Origin: Bugula neritina
Taxonomy: Eukaryota; Bryozoa; Gymnolaemata; Cheilostomatida; Bugulidae
Direction of reading: 5' to 3'
NCBI GenBank assembly: GCA_964035545.1
Contig: OZ037767.1
Coordinates: 30,928,128-30,992,127, forward strand
DNA: 64,000 nucleotides
The translations under genes and the position numbers were made by a program. Each line of letters begins with the position of its first letter. Position 1 is the first letter of the stretch. The notes beneath the pieces were generated by a model. It was not told the origin of the DNA. It ran no database searches and was given only the letters and a program-made list of their open reading frames with translations. This document shows, in pieces, positions 32,889-46,189 of the stretch.

Positions 32889-35717
32889 ATGTCGAAGTCT
32901 GTCACAGCCGGTTCTTGTTGCACTGGAGTACTGATTGTTGGGTCACTTCTCTCTTATATCCTGTGTATTGCTATTAACGCTGTCTTTAACATTCCTAGCA
33001 TCAGTGAGTTTACTAGATGACTGTATGTTACTACTATATGATATGTAACTTGATGGTCATTGTTTGGTAATTAGTGGCAATTTCTCTAGTTAATAATAAT
33101 TACTTAGAATCTATGCATAATATTATGTTTATATAGCCTTTTTGTAGTTTGTCTGCAAGTTGTGTTGGTCATCTCATAATATTTTTTATTGGGCAATAAA
33201 GTTTGTCATGGCTTACCATTTCATATCCATATAAAATATTCAGTGGATATATGATATATATCCACTGATATATAGGTCTATTTAATGAATATACCATATG
33301 TGATGTATGCTATAGGATATATTTAATGGATATATCATATGTAATGTATGATATATGATATATTTAATGGATATATCATATGTGATGTATAATATATGAT
33401 ATATTTAATGGATATGTCATATGTGATGTATTCAGTAAATATGTGGTATACCATATGTGATGTAATATATATTATATATTATACATTCAGAGGATATGCC
33501 TATCTTTCTGATTATGTCTGATAATGAATAATAATTTATTCCTGCTATGTTATGTCAATGCAAACACAAATTACTATTAAAACAACCTCCTATGTAGGTC
33601 CGTTCAACACTACTATTGCAAACGTAAGTCACAAGTACAACACTGGAATCACACCTTCTGATGCTACATTCTCAATATGGGGTAAGGTTTCCGTTCTCCT
33701 CTACTTCCTCTTTGTCATGCTGGTTAACCAATCAGCTGCTCCATTCTATCAGTTCATTATTTTGTGCTGCCAAAGGTCAAAGTTATTCAAGGTCAAAAGT
33801 TACTCATGTGTTGTGCGAACATAAATAGACAAGTTTAACTCCTACTATTAGTAGTTTGTATTAGTAAATACTGGAAGCTAATCATTTCTATTACTTTTGG
33901 CTAAGTAGAGGGAGGTAATTACCAAGTGTTTTTTTCATAGATTGTGCAATGATTTCAGTTATTAATGCTATAGCACTTGATATATGCTATTTGTATTGAT
34001 ACTATAGCACTTGATATAGGATGTTTGTATTGGTGCTATAGCACTTGATATATGCTATTTGTATTGGTACTATAGCACTCAACCTGCGCTATTGTATCGT
34101 GTAAGTATAATGTTGCATACTATTATGAGACGTGAATATGTACCTACAGTGTTGATATACCTCTGGCAGCTGGCACTAGTAGTGTACGTCAGCACTCTCT
34201 TGTGCAGGAAGGCTGGAAACAAACCACTATACATCTCTCCTGGATTCATCCCCGCCTCGTTTCTACTCTCCTACATTGTAAACTTGCTGGGTCAGTTTGT
34301 ATAACTGGATTATCATATCTAATGTAACCTTGGTACTTTGTCTGCTGACCCATAAACACTGATTAGACACTGTTTACATAACTAAAAGATTAGCATAGAG
34401 CAGTTTAGCTGTAGGCTCGATATTTACAGCCGTGAATTATGACATTGCATAAAGTCAGGTATATTAATTTGACGTCTGGTTTGTCAGAGTATATCACTAA
34501 TTATTGTTATTGTTGCCAATCTCAGTGACACACTCAATATGTTGAGCAACCACGTTGCCTTGGTGATATTCTACTAACTCTAGGTAACCCGGCCTGGATA
34601 TATGTGTTCTTCTTGGAGGACAACGTCAAGGCTCTGGGACTGCTTCTCCTCGGAGTTGTCACCCTTGTTATATGTCTGGTGAGTTCCTGCAGTCAGCTGG
34701 AGCAGAGCGGTGCTGAGATGGAGATGAAGGGGCTTCTGGGAGATATCTGGTGCACTCGGATCATTGTGCAGAATGGTAATACATTCGGCATAATGACTTT
34801 ATAATACTGTAATGTGTAATAGTGTATAATAATAATAATATACTGTATAATACTGTATAGTATATGTATAATACTGTACACTGTATAATACTGTACATTA
34901 TATAATACTGTATAACACTATATAATACTGTATAGTTTACTGTATAGCACTGTATAATACAGTATAGCACTATATAACACTGTACTGCAGGTATTGCGCT
35001 GTACTTGGCCTGGGCGACCTGTGCCACGGCCATCAACACTGTAGTTGTCCTCACCTACATTCTCGGCGTCAGCATGAGCTCAGCCTGCTTTGGAGCTCTC
35101 GCTGTGATCAACGCCATCATCGTTAGTTGGTTCGTTTTGGAGACATTCCTGTACGACAGGCAGCTGAGGTGAGCGGCAGCAATGAGTCTACAGTGTTGCT
35201 GAGGCAGCAGTCTTTAATTGGCCTTCAGTCTAGTTTTGGTTGTGATTTGAGCTTCAGGATGAAATTAAAGATGTGTTTGGAATAATATGAAATACAATCA
35301 AGCAAGATAGAATGTTTGTGATGTGAACTTATGAACCACCAGTCCCACGCTAGTTTCAACCTTCATTTGTTTATGTCATCCATTTTTGTTATGTTGTCTT
35401 CTTGTGTGTACATAATTGTTATGCTATTTACTTGTAGATACATATTTGTCACATTATTTACATGTAGGTATGTGTTTGCCCACTACATCTCATACATCAT
35501 TGCTTTCGTTGGCGTCTACAAAGCTCAGTACGACCCCAGCATTCCTTACACCATCTACGAGGTCGTCCTATTGGCTATCGTCTCTGCTCTAGCCCTCGCT
35601 AAACTCATCATTATGATAGTTCGGGCCGTCAAAGACCCCATCCACTATTCTAAACTTAGTGACGGCATCAGTTCAAAGGAAGTGCCATTTGTGAAAGTTA
35701 TGCAAGTTCACTATTAA
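32889..35717 (+). CDS. TspO-like multipass membrane protein, copy 2 (six exons, 319 aa)
   Basis: Exons: 32889-33003, 33598-33681, 34150-34290, 34584-34775, 34991-35168 and 35468-35717. Exon lengths and phases are identical to copy 1 (115, 84, 141, 192, 178 and 250 nt). The MSKSVTAGSCC start and the KVMQVHY end are shared; substitutions are mostly conservative and in helices (for example GLIYF/VLIYL). The start at 32889 is the only ATG conserved in both copies; the frame is open further upstream but lacks a conserved ATG. The motif TPSDATFSIWG.LIYLWQ again points to the TspO/MBR-related type. Both copies look functional, so the duplication doubled this gene intact. Ligand and organelle are unknown. 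Confidence 0.75.
33220..33480. repeat. Palindromic ATATATC/GATATAT tandem repeat in intron 1 (copy 2)
   Basis: Units of the form gatatatttaatggatatatcatatgtgatgtat repeat about five times and can fold into hairpins. Copy 1 has only a short remnant near 13,190-13,280. Confidence 0.7.
33965..34085. repeat. About 33-bp repeat upstream of exon 3 (copy 2)
   Basis: ctatagcacttgatatatgctatttgtattggt occurs about four times. Copy 1 has two diverged units at 13,815-13,880. Confidence 0.7.
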
Positions 35718-38150
35718 TCTTTAAGCAAAGCACGAGTTGCTTGACCTTTATATAACCTTCCCCATCTTAATATAAGTGTACTAGCCACTTTTCTTCTTTT
35801 TTCGGTGATTATTACTATTAGAGTATTTTTATTAATATTACAAATATTAATCTCTTACATGTTATAGAATTTCTGCTCCATAAACTCTTTTCTATGATTA
35901 TTTTTGTTAAAATTAAAGGCTGCATCACGAATCCGTTACATAATTTGCATTTTGGTCATACATTTTTACAATCTGAATAATTCTTATTTTTATATATCTA
36001 ATCTTGCAATTGAATAAATATTTCTCTATTTGACCCATATTGTCACTGTGACCCTGGTTTCTATGTCAATACAGATATGATGCAGTTGTTACCTCCATAA
36101 ATCCATTTGTCAAACACTTGCTGTTAAAGTTCAATCTAATGACATGTAACTGTCAACCATGTCATCAGCCTTGGTTATGGTTATGTGAGTGTCAACATGA
36201 TGATAAGCCATGTTAATTTATTTACCAGTTGGTCTACTGCAGTAGTTCCCAACCTGGGGGAATTCCCCCCTAGGGGGGAATTTGTACATTTTAGGGGGGA
36301 ATTTGGATTTTGAAAAACTCACGCAATATATTGATGGATTTTTGAGCTCTTGCAAGTTACATGTATATCTATAAATCTTCATCTTAGTTCATCTGTTTAA
36401 CCAAACCATATTCTGCAATCTCAGTTTACTTCTACATGAATGAGTTTATTAATTACTCGCCATCTAGCTGTGATGCAATTTTATGCAAAAAAATATCTAG
36501 ATTGAGTTTCTTAACACAGCTGATTATTTGTTATACATAAAGAAAGCTTGCTACAGTTAAAATTTTTGTTCAGCTTGAAATTACAACTTACAGGCATATA
36601 GGTAATCTAAATTCCATGATATACAATCAAGAGAAGATAATTCCTTTAAATACAAACAAAGATTAGTTTTTGCAGGGTATTAAACAGCTAATAGCTGTAC
36701 ACATAAATACTATAGTTACATATCTGGACATTTTTATTAAGCAAACAGAAACTAAGGAATGTCCAAATTTTTGCCCTCAACATCTGTAATTATTTTACCT
36801 GCATGTTTACCTGCAAACAACTGCTTTATGTTTCAGCAACTGTCATTTTCAATGCTAAAACAATGCAACATATAATATTTATATTAATTTATCAGATATA
36901 TATAAAGTCATCAATACTTTTGTTTTGCTTTAGTGCAGTAAAAATTGTGTGCTTAAAATAATTGTAAGAATTAATAAATTGTTGTTCGGACTTCAAATTC
37001 TGTCTAAATAATATGTGTAGCATATTTTTACATGCATAACATATTCTGATTTAACACTTGCAATGATTTTCTAACAATTGAAGTCAAAAACAACTGGAAT
37101 GGTCTTACTACTCATTGAGATTTACATTTAAAAACCGCCACATATACTGGAGTACGCTATGATGAAAGAAGTATGATCAATATGAAGTACATTTCATACA
37201 TTAGCCATTTACTTCATACAACTGTAGCCTATGTAATGTCCTAATCATACTATAGCGGTTTCATCACGCACTCACAAATATATTATGTTTATATCTAATT
37301 AATATAAATGTGTGAAGGTAAAATGCATTAGTATAGTAAAAGGCTGCTCACACCCAATAGAGCTTTGTCTAATATAACAGGTGTACCACATTGTGGTTAG
37401 CTGTGTGAACCTCCCAGCCTATTGCAGTTGGTTACATAAACCTTCCAGCCTATTGTAGTTAGTTCACAAGGTCGATGCACTACTTCCATAGCACGCCCAG
37501 TTCTAGTTTTTAGCCCTAATTTGCAACATGACAAGAATAGGTGGAGCTTTTCTGTACAGAAATTACTTTCTAAAGTAGACTTTAAAAACAAGCTAATTAT
37601 ATTTTTATTTCTCACTCGGAGTCAATTTTAAGTTGGGTCTATTTTTGAAACTAGATTCAGATAACTCATGCACATGATTTTAGCATATTATTTCAAAGGG
37701 CCATTAAAATAATATCTTCTTACATGAATTTAATGTATAGGGACTGTACACAATGAGGTCTCTATCATGTAACTGTCACAATTGTCATTATTATGATAAT
37801 TATTAGATATAAAAGCTATTAATGATCGCAAAGCCAAATAAAAAGTTTTTCCCATTATTACTCATGTATCAAATAATTTAAACAGTATTTTAAACTAAAT
37901 CAAACCATGAATTTGAAGACATCATAATTATTTTTAAAATTGATAACAATAAATGCAACATAATGTAACTATTAAATTAAAAAACAACAGTTGTAAACTG
38001 GTTATAATCAACATAGACATTAACTGACTTTTTCACAAGTGTTATAAAATTTTACTGCTTTTAGCACAACAGACCAGCTATTTGAAGTGTCAGAACATAT
38101 CTTCTTCAGCGTACCAGCGCTATTGGTGGTTACTTGGTATTACTTCAGAC
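35718..38150. other. Intergenic region, paralogous to 15,806-18,609
   Basis: AT-rich non-coding sequence. It includes the hAT-like fragment at 36,239. Conservation with copy 1 is patchy to about 36,600 and then continuous into the receptor 3' end. No gene is seen. Confidence 0.5.
36239..36312. mobile_element. hAT-type transposon end fragment
   Basis: CAGTAGTTCCCAACCTGGGG followed by paired runs of C and G (attcccccctaggggggaat) is the typical start of Charlie-like hAT elements. It is absent from the paralogous position in copy 1 (near 16,370). No matching inverted end was found, so only one end can be supported. Confidence 0.5.
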
Positions 38151-41100
38151 TCAATGTAAAGAAAATCCATTTTCGTCTCGATGAAGAGCGGAGTATTGCC
38201 GAGTTGGGTTAGAGACTTCTGCGGCGCCTGGAACCTCATACGTCTGCTGGGGCTCTCCCGGATGAACTGAAGTCAAGGTTTGCTCAGGATCTTGATAGGT
38301 ACCGCCATATATGTCATTACCGGCTGCAAATGTTGTCATTGGTGCAGTTGTCCTCCCCTGTAAGGCTGGATCTTGATAAGTATCACTGTAGATACCATTG
38401 TTGACCCGAGACGTAGCTAGCGTGTTGCGTGCGTTCAGTGAAGGGTCTTGATACATAGCGTAGGTGTTGTTGGAAGACTGAGTGAGGCTGGCTGACCTAG
38501 TTATTTGACCTACTTTCTGGGTGTTTTCAGGGTCTTCATACTCGTCACTTCCCCAGTCCGCTGGAGGTTTAGACGATATCATAGTAGATTTCTGAAAGGA
38601 ATGCATAGCTGGTGGCATCGGTTTCAATGTTTTGCCATTGATTTCGTAGTCGACATGAGAAATGGCTTCGTAGATCTCGCCGTCGGCACCAGGACTGTAC
38701 TCAGTTTCTTCTGTTGGTATCTTCACTTGGGCTCTTGGAGGTGGCAAAGTCTGTTAAGAGAAAGTTGTGATTATATCTTAGAAACATGTTTGAAAGGAAG
38801 CTTTTAACCAAGTGTCCAATTACATCATTTATAATACTTGATAGAACTACAGTTTGGAGTCTCTTCTTATACAATATTGAAAACTTTAAACATTATAGAT
38901 TGTCATAGAAATATCTAAGTAAGCCAAAAGTTTGAATGGAGCTAGGCTTTATAAAGTAGAACACACAGTAGGAGCATAATTTATAAAAAAAACTGCAGTG
39001 TTAAAAGTTGTCGCCTAGAAGTTACGGCAAGCATAGCAACGATGCATGGCTGTAATCATACCACACCCTATGTAACGCTCAGGAGAAAAGCAGCCATACT
39101 TGCTCACAGACAAGCCAACCTAAATTCTGTACATCATCTATACATCCAACATTAGTTCAAAGTGCATTTATTAAAATAATTAATTCATATGAAGTATTAA
39201 AAAATTACTCATGTTAATATATTTAAATTTAAGGGATGTTGACTTGAATTAGCATAAGAGACTCTACATACTGGTTGCTGGTTCCCAGGTATAGCCATGG
39301 TGGAGTTGTAGTTCATGTTGTGGAAGACTTGTTGGTAAGGGTCTACCTCCCCCCTGTTGGCTCTTCGGCTGTAAGAGTAAATAGAGTGCTAACTAGACTA
39401 CAAGCACTTGCTTCAAGCTGTCATGCAATAACTAGACTTATACTGTGTGACAAGCACTTGCCCCTGACTGTCATGCAATAACTAGACTTGTACTGTGCGA
39501 CAAGCACTTGTTCCAATCTCTCATGCAATAACTAAACTTGTACTGTGACAAGCACTTGTTCCAAACTGCCATACAATAACTAACAAACTAGTTTATTCCA
39601 ATAATTAGATATGTTTATGCATGGCTATGATATTTATAATATAGTTATAAAGTTTAAATATTAATCTAATGTAAACTTACTTTTTAACTACAATTGTGAC
39701 TATAATGATGAGTCCGACCATAACCACAGCAGGTACAGCTGTCGCTACTATTACTGTCGTCATATCCAGTTGATTGCTGCTCCCAGAACTTCCTCCTTGA
39801 AGGTTGGACAGGTTACCTCCGTCATTGGTCGTCCCTTTTGGTATGTGACCAAGTCCAGCTACATAGAAAATATCTCAAGTATAAAATGTACATGTTTTTT
39901 ATACCTTATCATAAGTGATTCAAGATTCATAAACAAAATTCAAATTATAATTTATAGCTACATGGTATATACATGTTAGCTAATAGTAAAGTGTAATGGA
40001 AGGGAAGAATTTTTTTATATGATGCAAAAACATGATAATGGTCCTAAAACGCTGTAGGTGTCAATAATTCTATTTTCCACCACTGAACAGATTACAAAGT
40101 TTGAAAGCTAATTAGAAAAAAAGTGACGCCTAAGATTACAAAATTATAAGGTTTATTTTAATTAAAAATCCATCTCCTATTTATTTTATGCATCTTTATA
40201 AGCTCGGTATTAAAATTGCTAAATAAATAAGTGTTGTGTAATCAAATGTGCTGTAATGCTATAATTTCAAATGTATATTATTATGTTTTCAAATAGAATG
40301 TTATATTTCCAATTGTATTACGGTAGTTTCAAATGTGGAGTTACAAACAAAACCTCACAGAGATTGGGAGTTGGGTGGAATATTAAGGAAGGTTCACACT
40401 GCATGGTGGAAGGACAAACAAAGAAGGTATATAATGGTGCTGGAGCTATTCCAATACTTTTTAATTTGTTTCGGTTATAATTTCAGCAAATGATGCTACC
40501 GTTTTCATGGTATTTTAATTATCATAATTTGCATATAAATTGAATCTCATATATGCTCATTTGCTGCAAATTAGTTCCCTATCTAAATATTTTCCTCAAT
40601 AAAGTTGTTGAATTAACTCACTTCCATGCGCATCATGCTGAATGCCTGTTTTCAATCCGCCTGACAGAGTCTTGACGGAATTGCTTGTTGAAGACTCTGT
40701 TGGTGTGGAAACCGACGAAGAGATAACTGTTGTAGTGGATGGTGTATGTTTTTGTGTGACTCTTGTAGTAGCTGTTGTTGGAACCTTTCTTCTAGGAGAA
40801 GGCCTAGTAGTTGTACGAGTAAATCTGGTTGTTGTAGGAGTGGATCTAGTAGTGGTAGGGGTGGATCTAGTGGTTGTAGGAGTGGATCTTGTAGTGGTAG
40901 GGGTTAATCTGGTAGTCGTAGGAGTGGACCTTGTCGTGGTAGTAGAGGTTGTAAGGGTGGATCTAATGGTGACCCGTGAAACAGGTCTAGAGGTTATTAG
41001 AAGAGTAGGGCTAGATGTGGGAGAAGGAGTTCTTCTAGGTGTGGGACTGGGGGTTGGTGGGTGAGTGGATACAGTATCAATCTGTGTGATGGGGGGTTGT

Positions 41101-44100
41101 TTTCTTGTAGTAGTGGTAGTAGGTTGACCAGTTGTTCTTCTTATTTGCGCCGTACAGTTTGAAAAACTGAGGAACATGGTGTTGACTAAGCAGTTCCGTA
41201 AATCTACAAGAAACACACAACTTGATTGGTGCGTTTCTTTAATTCTCTTGATTAATTGGATAAGCTTGATTCTCTGTTAGATGAGCGAGAGGTCCAGTGA
41301 TCAGTTCAGTTCTATTATGTTGCATGGTTAGAAGGGGTTTTAAAGTTAAAATCTTCTATAATTTTTATTATAGAAAAGCTGTAGATTGCAATAAATGTAT
41401 CTATACCTAGTTATTTGATAAGGTTAACTATCTTTTAAATATAGTTTTGAGCAAAAAAATTAGCTCCTAAAAATTGTTGAGTTTTTTTGTTAAACCAAGG
41501 AATTAGGTTTTCAAGGATTGTTTTAAAACTTGATTTTCTTGTAAATTTTACCTATTTACATTTTATGAACGCTTTTAGAGCTACACCTATGTTCAACGAA
41601 GGCAGGTGATTGCAGGTTAGTATTAGCAAGTGTGTTAGTATTCAGATACATTGCTAGAGGTGATCAAAGGAGCTAGTGCAAGTTGATATACCTTCATTCC
41701 AATACTGAGTGTTAGCGTAATCCACCTCATCAGAGTCTGAGTCTGACTCATCCCTAAGCACTCTGCTCAAACCCCCTACACACAAAATCATATTCATTTG
41801 TAGGTTTTAGTTTGTTGAGTTTTTATTAAACATTGACAGATAACTTGCGCTCTTTGGTATGAATTAAATTAATTTTTTTTGAACTTGGAAAAATAAATAT
41901 TGTTTTATCTCTAGCATCAGTTTACTGGCTATTTTGAAAAAAAAAACAGGAAAAAATTTGTCCTTATTTACTGATTTGGTGACTCTATGCAACGGCTGCT
42001 GTTGTTTTGAGAATAAATTATGTAAGTTTGTGTTTATTAGTTTCAGCTGATGTCAGATAGAAGGAAAGCAAATAGGTACTATATAAGACAATCACTGTAC
42101 AGTAAGAGGTGTTAGCAAGAACTAACCAACAGCACAAGACAACTGACACTGGACTCTACACTCTCCTAGACAGACTAAACAATTCAGAGCAGTTGTGATG
42201 GCCCAGAGTATACCCAATACACCAATGTTATCATTCTGAGCTTCAGAGACACAACATTGCATACTTCACAAGTTGTGCATAGCCTAGGGCAGTTTAATTT
42301 GAGTTTGCGCCCAGACAATTTCTCTTTACCAAAAGCATTTTACTTATGTCAGCTTTTAGCAGTTATTTACAGCATATATGCTGTACTCAAGACTAAATAG
42401 GAAAAGTATGCAATAATGTGCCGGAGAGATTAGGTTGGTTATGTCTAAAGTTATCTCTCTACTCACGTGTAATTCCTGACAGCAGGTCGTCGACTGGCCG
42501 TAGAGTAGTCGTGGTTGCTGAAGGGCGTGTCCTAGGTGGTCTGGGCGTGACTCGACTTGTACTAGGTACAGCTGATGTTTTTGTAGTTGGAGTTCTCGGT
42601 TGGTTGTTCAGGGCCGTAGGAACAACTCCCCCTATTATGTAGCGATGTTCAACACTCCTAAGCCATATGTTGTTGACCTTCACCTTTAACCAATAGATCA
42701 TCACATCTCCAGGCCTTACATCTTCGTCAGAGTACTCGTGGAACCAGATATGCTCAGCTACATACAAGAAAGTTACAAGATATAAACAAAAGTATGTGAC
42801 TCAAACCTATAGCAATGGCAGAGCTTTAGAATGCAGTCGTGTGCTTAAAACTTTTAGCTATGAGGTAAAGTTTCTACAAGGTTGTCAAAACTATTTTATT
42901 TTTGTACTCATGTGTGGCGGATGTATGTCACAGCTATAGGCATTTAGGGCTTGGCTTTTGACTAACCTTAAATTGCAGGTACCCTATCAAGTTCAAATAC
43001 TCATACAGATATAAGTTTACTTGAATCAGGAGAAACACAATGCAGGTTAAATAGTTGTATTATTCTTAAGTGTAATTTTATTAAAACTGCAGTACCTTAA
43101 ATACTACTTAAAGAGTATATGAACATTGCTTTAGTTCCAAGAGATATTTTACCCTAAATCTTGCTGGCATTACACGCGAGGGTTCATTTACAAGTCTCAG
43201 TGTTTCATAACCAAAGTTGTAAACATTAGACTGTGGCAAAGGCATGATGGTGACGTGCTTTATGATTTCATTAAATGGTCAATTAGAAGGAATTCGATTC
43301 CCACTCAGGATAATTAAAGATTGCAAAACACGCATGAAAATAGAAGTACAGCCTGGTAGATGGTGCCCGCTTCCCTGTCAATAAGGAATCTGCCGAGAGA
43401 TTATCCCATCCCTACCCTTAGGGTGATTCAAACACACTAACAAATAAACATAAAATGTCAATTTGATGAATTGTCAAGGCAACATACTTCTTGTATCATC
43501 AGTTTGGGCTGTAGCTTAGTAACCACGTGACATGTGTACACATAAGTCTCACAGCAATGTCCTCTGATTGAGTCATTAGATATAATCTTATATTTGTTAT
43601 TGTGTCTTCCTTAAAGATTATTATCAAAGTTGAATGGGATTGTGATCCTCTGTTTGTAACATTATTTAATAAGTTAATTTTGAAATATGAAAATTTTGAT
43701 GGCTCAAGTTTATACTGGTGATGGTAAAAATATGCAGCCATTGATGAGGTCATCACATACCAACAGGACGAGTGCTGGAGGAGCTCTCGGATCCCGAGCC
43801 AGAGTTGGAGTAGTGTTCCCCATGAGCAAAGCCAGTGATGTTGTAAGAGAGATAGGAAGATGTAGAGCCCTGGACGTCTAAAGTATAGAACAGCAAACTT
43901 TATAATAAAATTGAAAGACTTGCTGAGTGTTTTCAAATCTATAATATAATTATAAAATAATAAAATCTGCAGCATTTTTAAAAACAATTTAATAAAAACT
44001 CTCATATTAATAAACATATGCTTTTTATATAATTACTTGCCTAAGTCTAAAAAATGCTGTTTATATGTTATATGCTTTAGTTAATAAATCAGTTTCCGAC

Positions 44101-46189
44101 TCAAACATCTGAATTTGTTTATAAAAATTGCATCTAACTGCAATTCGAAAATTCAGTTTTGTATTCAAAATATTTTCTAACCACTTTTAAATGTACTGCT
44201 AACTGCTTATAAATAAAATGTTATAAATCAGTACCTTTCTTGATCTGCTTGAAAAATTTTAAGTTAAGAATGTTTAGATGCAAATTAAAGCAATGAATGC
44301 AAACTAAGGATCAGTACCATATAAGAAATAAATAGCATTCAAGTATTACGACAGTGCATTTGTACAGCTAAAGCTCTGCTTTGTATCGTGCTAACTAAAC
44401 TAGGCTTTACGTGCATAAAATAAAATATTCACCTAAATAAAACAGTATCACGAAATGCAGTTCAATGCTTTTCTTTGTTTAATGAAGCTTGATTTTGCTT
44501 TATATGCAAACAATAAATCTACATGCAACTATGTTATGCACATAAAGTTAATTTGAAGCCTATTTTTATTTTGAATCATATTTAGAAAAAATACAGTATT
44601 TGTGATGTACTGATGTGGCGTAAGGCAGCTAAGAAAGCTGATGGCGTTTAAGTCACAAGACTATTGCGTTACTTATAAATACAATTATGATAATTTTACA
44701 TCAGAATATTTTATTAATATAATAATTATACAAATATATTCATTCTCCCAAATTTCACCACAGCTATAGGTGTATGAGACTCATTATAATACGTTGTATT
44801 GTGTTGAAACCATAATCTTTTGTTTGCAACCAACAGAATAGAAAATTATGCAAATAAAGGGCGTGGAAAAGCCATCAGTTGGCATAGATCTAGTTAGTGT
44901 TTGATCTAATAGGGTATCAGTATAGAGGTATGAACTTAGTTTAAATGATGTAGCCTCACTTCCATGTTGACACCCAGTTAATGCATTGTCACAGAAAGGA
45001 AATGAATATAAGAGCTGGCATCTAGCAAACTGCACGCAACCTGCATCTAATTGTAATCATGGTGAAGTATTTTGCTTGTTGCCAAAACTCTAATTGGTTG
45101 GACTGAACAGGCTATAGTTGCCAACTCTTAGGTTTGGGGAGAGTCTGGCCATGAACTGTGGTTAAAGTTCTTGTAAATGTCAAATTAGTCTAATTATAAT
45201 GTAGTAAATCAAACCTAATCTCTTTAAATAAGAATATTTGAGCTTTGCTTTACAGAACATTTTCAAAGTTGTTTTTTAGTAAATTTGAGATTTTTTATTA
45301 TAATGATGCAATATTGCGGAATTTATGTTTGGGAGAGATTTTCAAATACTCACATAATGTTACTATACAATTTCAGCAGCTAATCAGATCAAAGAGTTTT
45401 GGAGTGGAAGTCAATGATAAAAGTTTCAATAATTTCATATTATGTAAGTCTGATTTAAAATGAATACTTCATCATCTGTATTACATTATTACTTCAATGC
45501 TGTTTTTTAAATGTTATGCAAGCACTTTGAAAAAATTAATCTTCAGGCTGTAGAACGACAGATCTATGTTGCCTAATACTTCCATGTTGACACCCTGACA
45601 TCTTATTATATAATCTTATACATTTTTAATACTAGAATTTCTGTGCACAAAACACGTGCAATTTCTTCTTGTTTTATTCAGGCATTAAATAATACGCTAA
45701 AATTTGAAAGACTCCATTAATAGTATAATACAATATAATTTGTTTGTGTTAAAGTTGAAATCAACTAACAGAGTAGAATGAGGACTTTTTCCTTGCACCA
45801 TCTCCAATATATGGTCTAAGGTAGAACTTATAATGGTGAACCTGACTAGCAACCCTATCTGTACAGAGTACAGACCAGTTAATAAACCTACTATGTGTTT
45901 GATTGAGTTAATCTGCATAAGTATTGTTTGACTGTTTAGCCAACTACAAGAGGACTATTACAGGTTTTAAAGAAATTCGTGACGCAGTGAGAAGTAGAGC
46001 AGCTGCTATACTGCAACAGGTAACCGACTTACAAGTTCTCACAGTGAAGTAGAGGATAGGATCTTCGTTGGGAACTTGCTGGTACAGGATGTCAATGTCG
46101 TAGTCATCTTCTTTCAGAGTATTGGCAGCGCCGAGTGCTGCCAGAGACAGCGTATGCGCTGTCAGCAGTAATGTCTGTATCCCAACCAT
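38151..46189 (-). CDS. Single-pass receptor: possible glycan-binding ectodomain, mucin stalk, YxxP-rich tail (701 aa)
   Basis: Eight exons on the minus strand: 46033-46189, 43761-43877, 42467-42757, 41692-41775, 40622-41203, 39681-39858, 39272-39368 and 38151-38750; total 2,106 nt with phases 1,1,1,1,1,2,0. Residues 1-22 form a signal peptide. Residues 23-150 form a compact ectodomain; its motif VRPGDVMIYWLKVKVNN resembles LKPGDTIYYW in CBM39 beta-glucan-recognition domains, a weak match. Residues about 155-400 are Thr/Pro/Arg-rich with RSTPTTT repeats, a mucin-like stalk. A membrane helix spans about 446-468, followed by KNRRANR. The tail has five tyrosines in YxxP context (YEDP, YQDP three times, YEVP), the form bound by Crk-type SH2 domains. 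A type I receptor signalling by tyrosine phosphorylation is inferred; the ligand is unknown. Confidence 0.75.
39378..39592. repeat. About 52-bp tandem repeat in receptor intron 6
   Basis: Four units of the form acaagcacttg..c..actgtcatgcaataactagacttgtactgtg, beginning 10 bp beyond the start of exon 39272-39368. Confidence 0.75.
40810..40965 (-). repeat. In-frame minisatellite encoding the mucin stalk
   Basis: A 21-bp period (tgtaggagtggatctagtag-like on the plus strand) encodes RSTPTTT about six to eight times inside exon 40622-41203. Length polymorphism of the stalk is likely. Confidence 0.8.

Larger units (their letters stand above)
19691..39226. repeat. Segmental duplication, right copy
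   Basis: Contains copies of three MDC1-like exons, the low-complexity spacer, the CCAAT cluster, the TspO-like gene and the receptor's last exon, in the same order and orientation as about 4,957-19,685. It is longer because of private insertions: a LINE fragment with a gypsy element between about 21,660 and 27,840, the Kolobok element at 28,863-32,662 and a hAT-like end at 36,239. Confidence 0.85.

Noticed and set aside
40642-41064. 140-codon valine-rich plus-strand frame
   Set aside because: It is the antisense of the mucin-stalk exon of the receptor; the codon repeat explains its openness.
43250-43410. SINE-like B-box sequence (gaattcgattccc) in a receptor intron
   Set aside because: No A box at proper distance, no poly-A tail and no second copy in the window.
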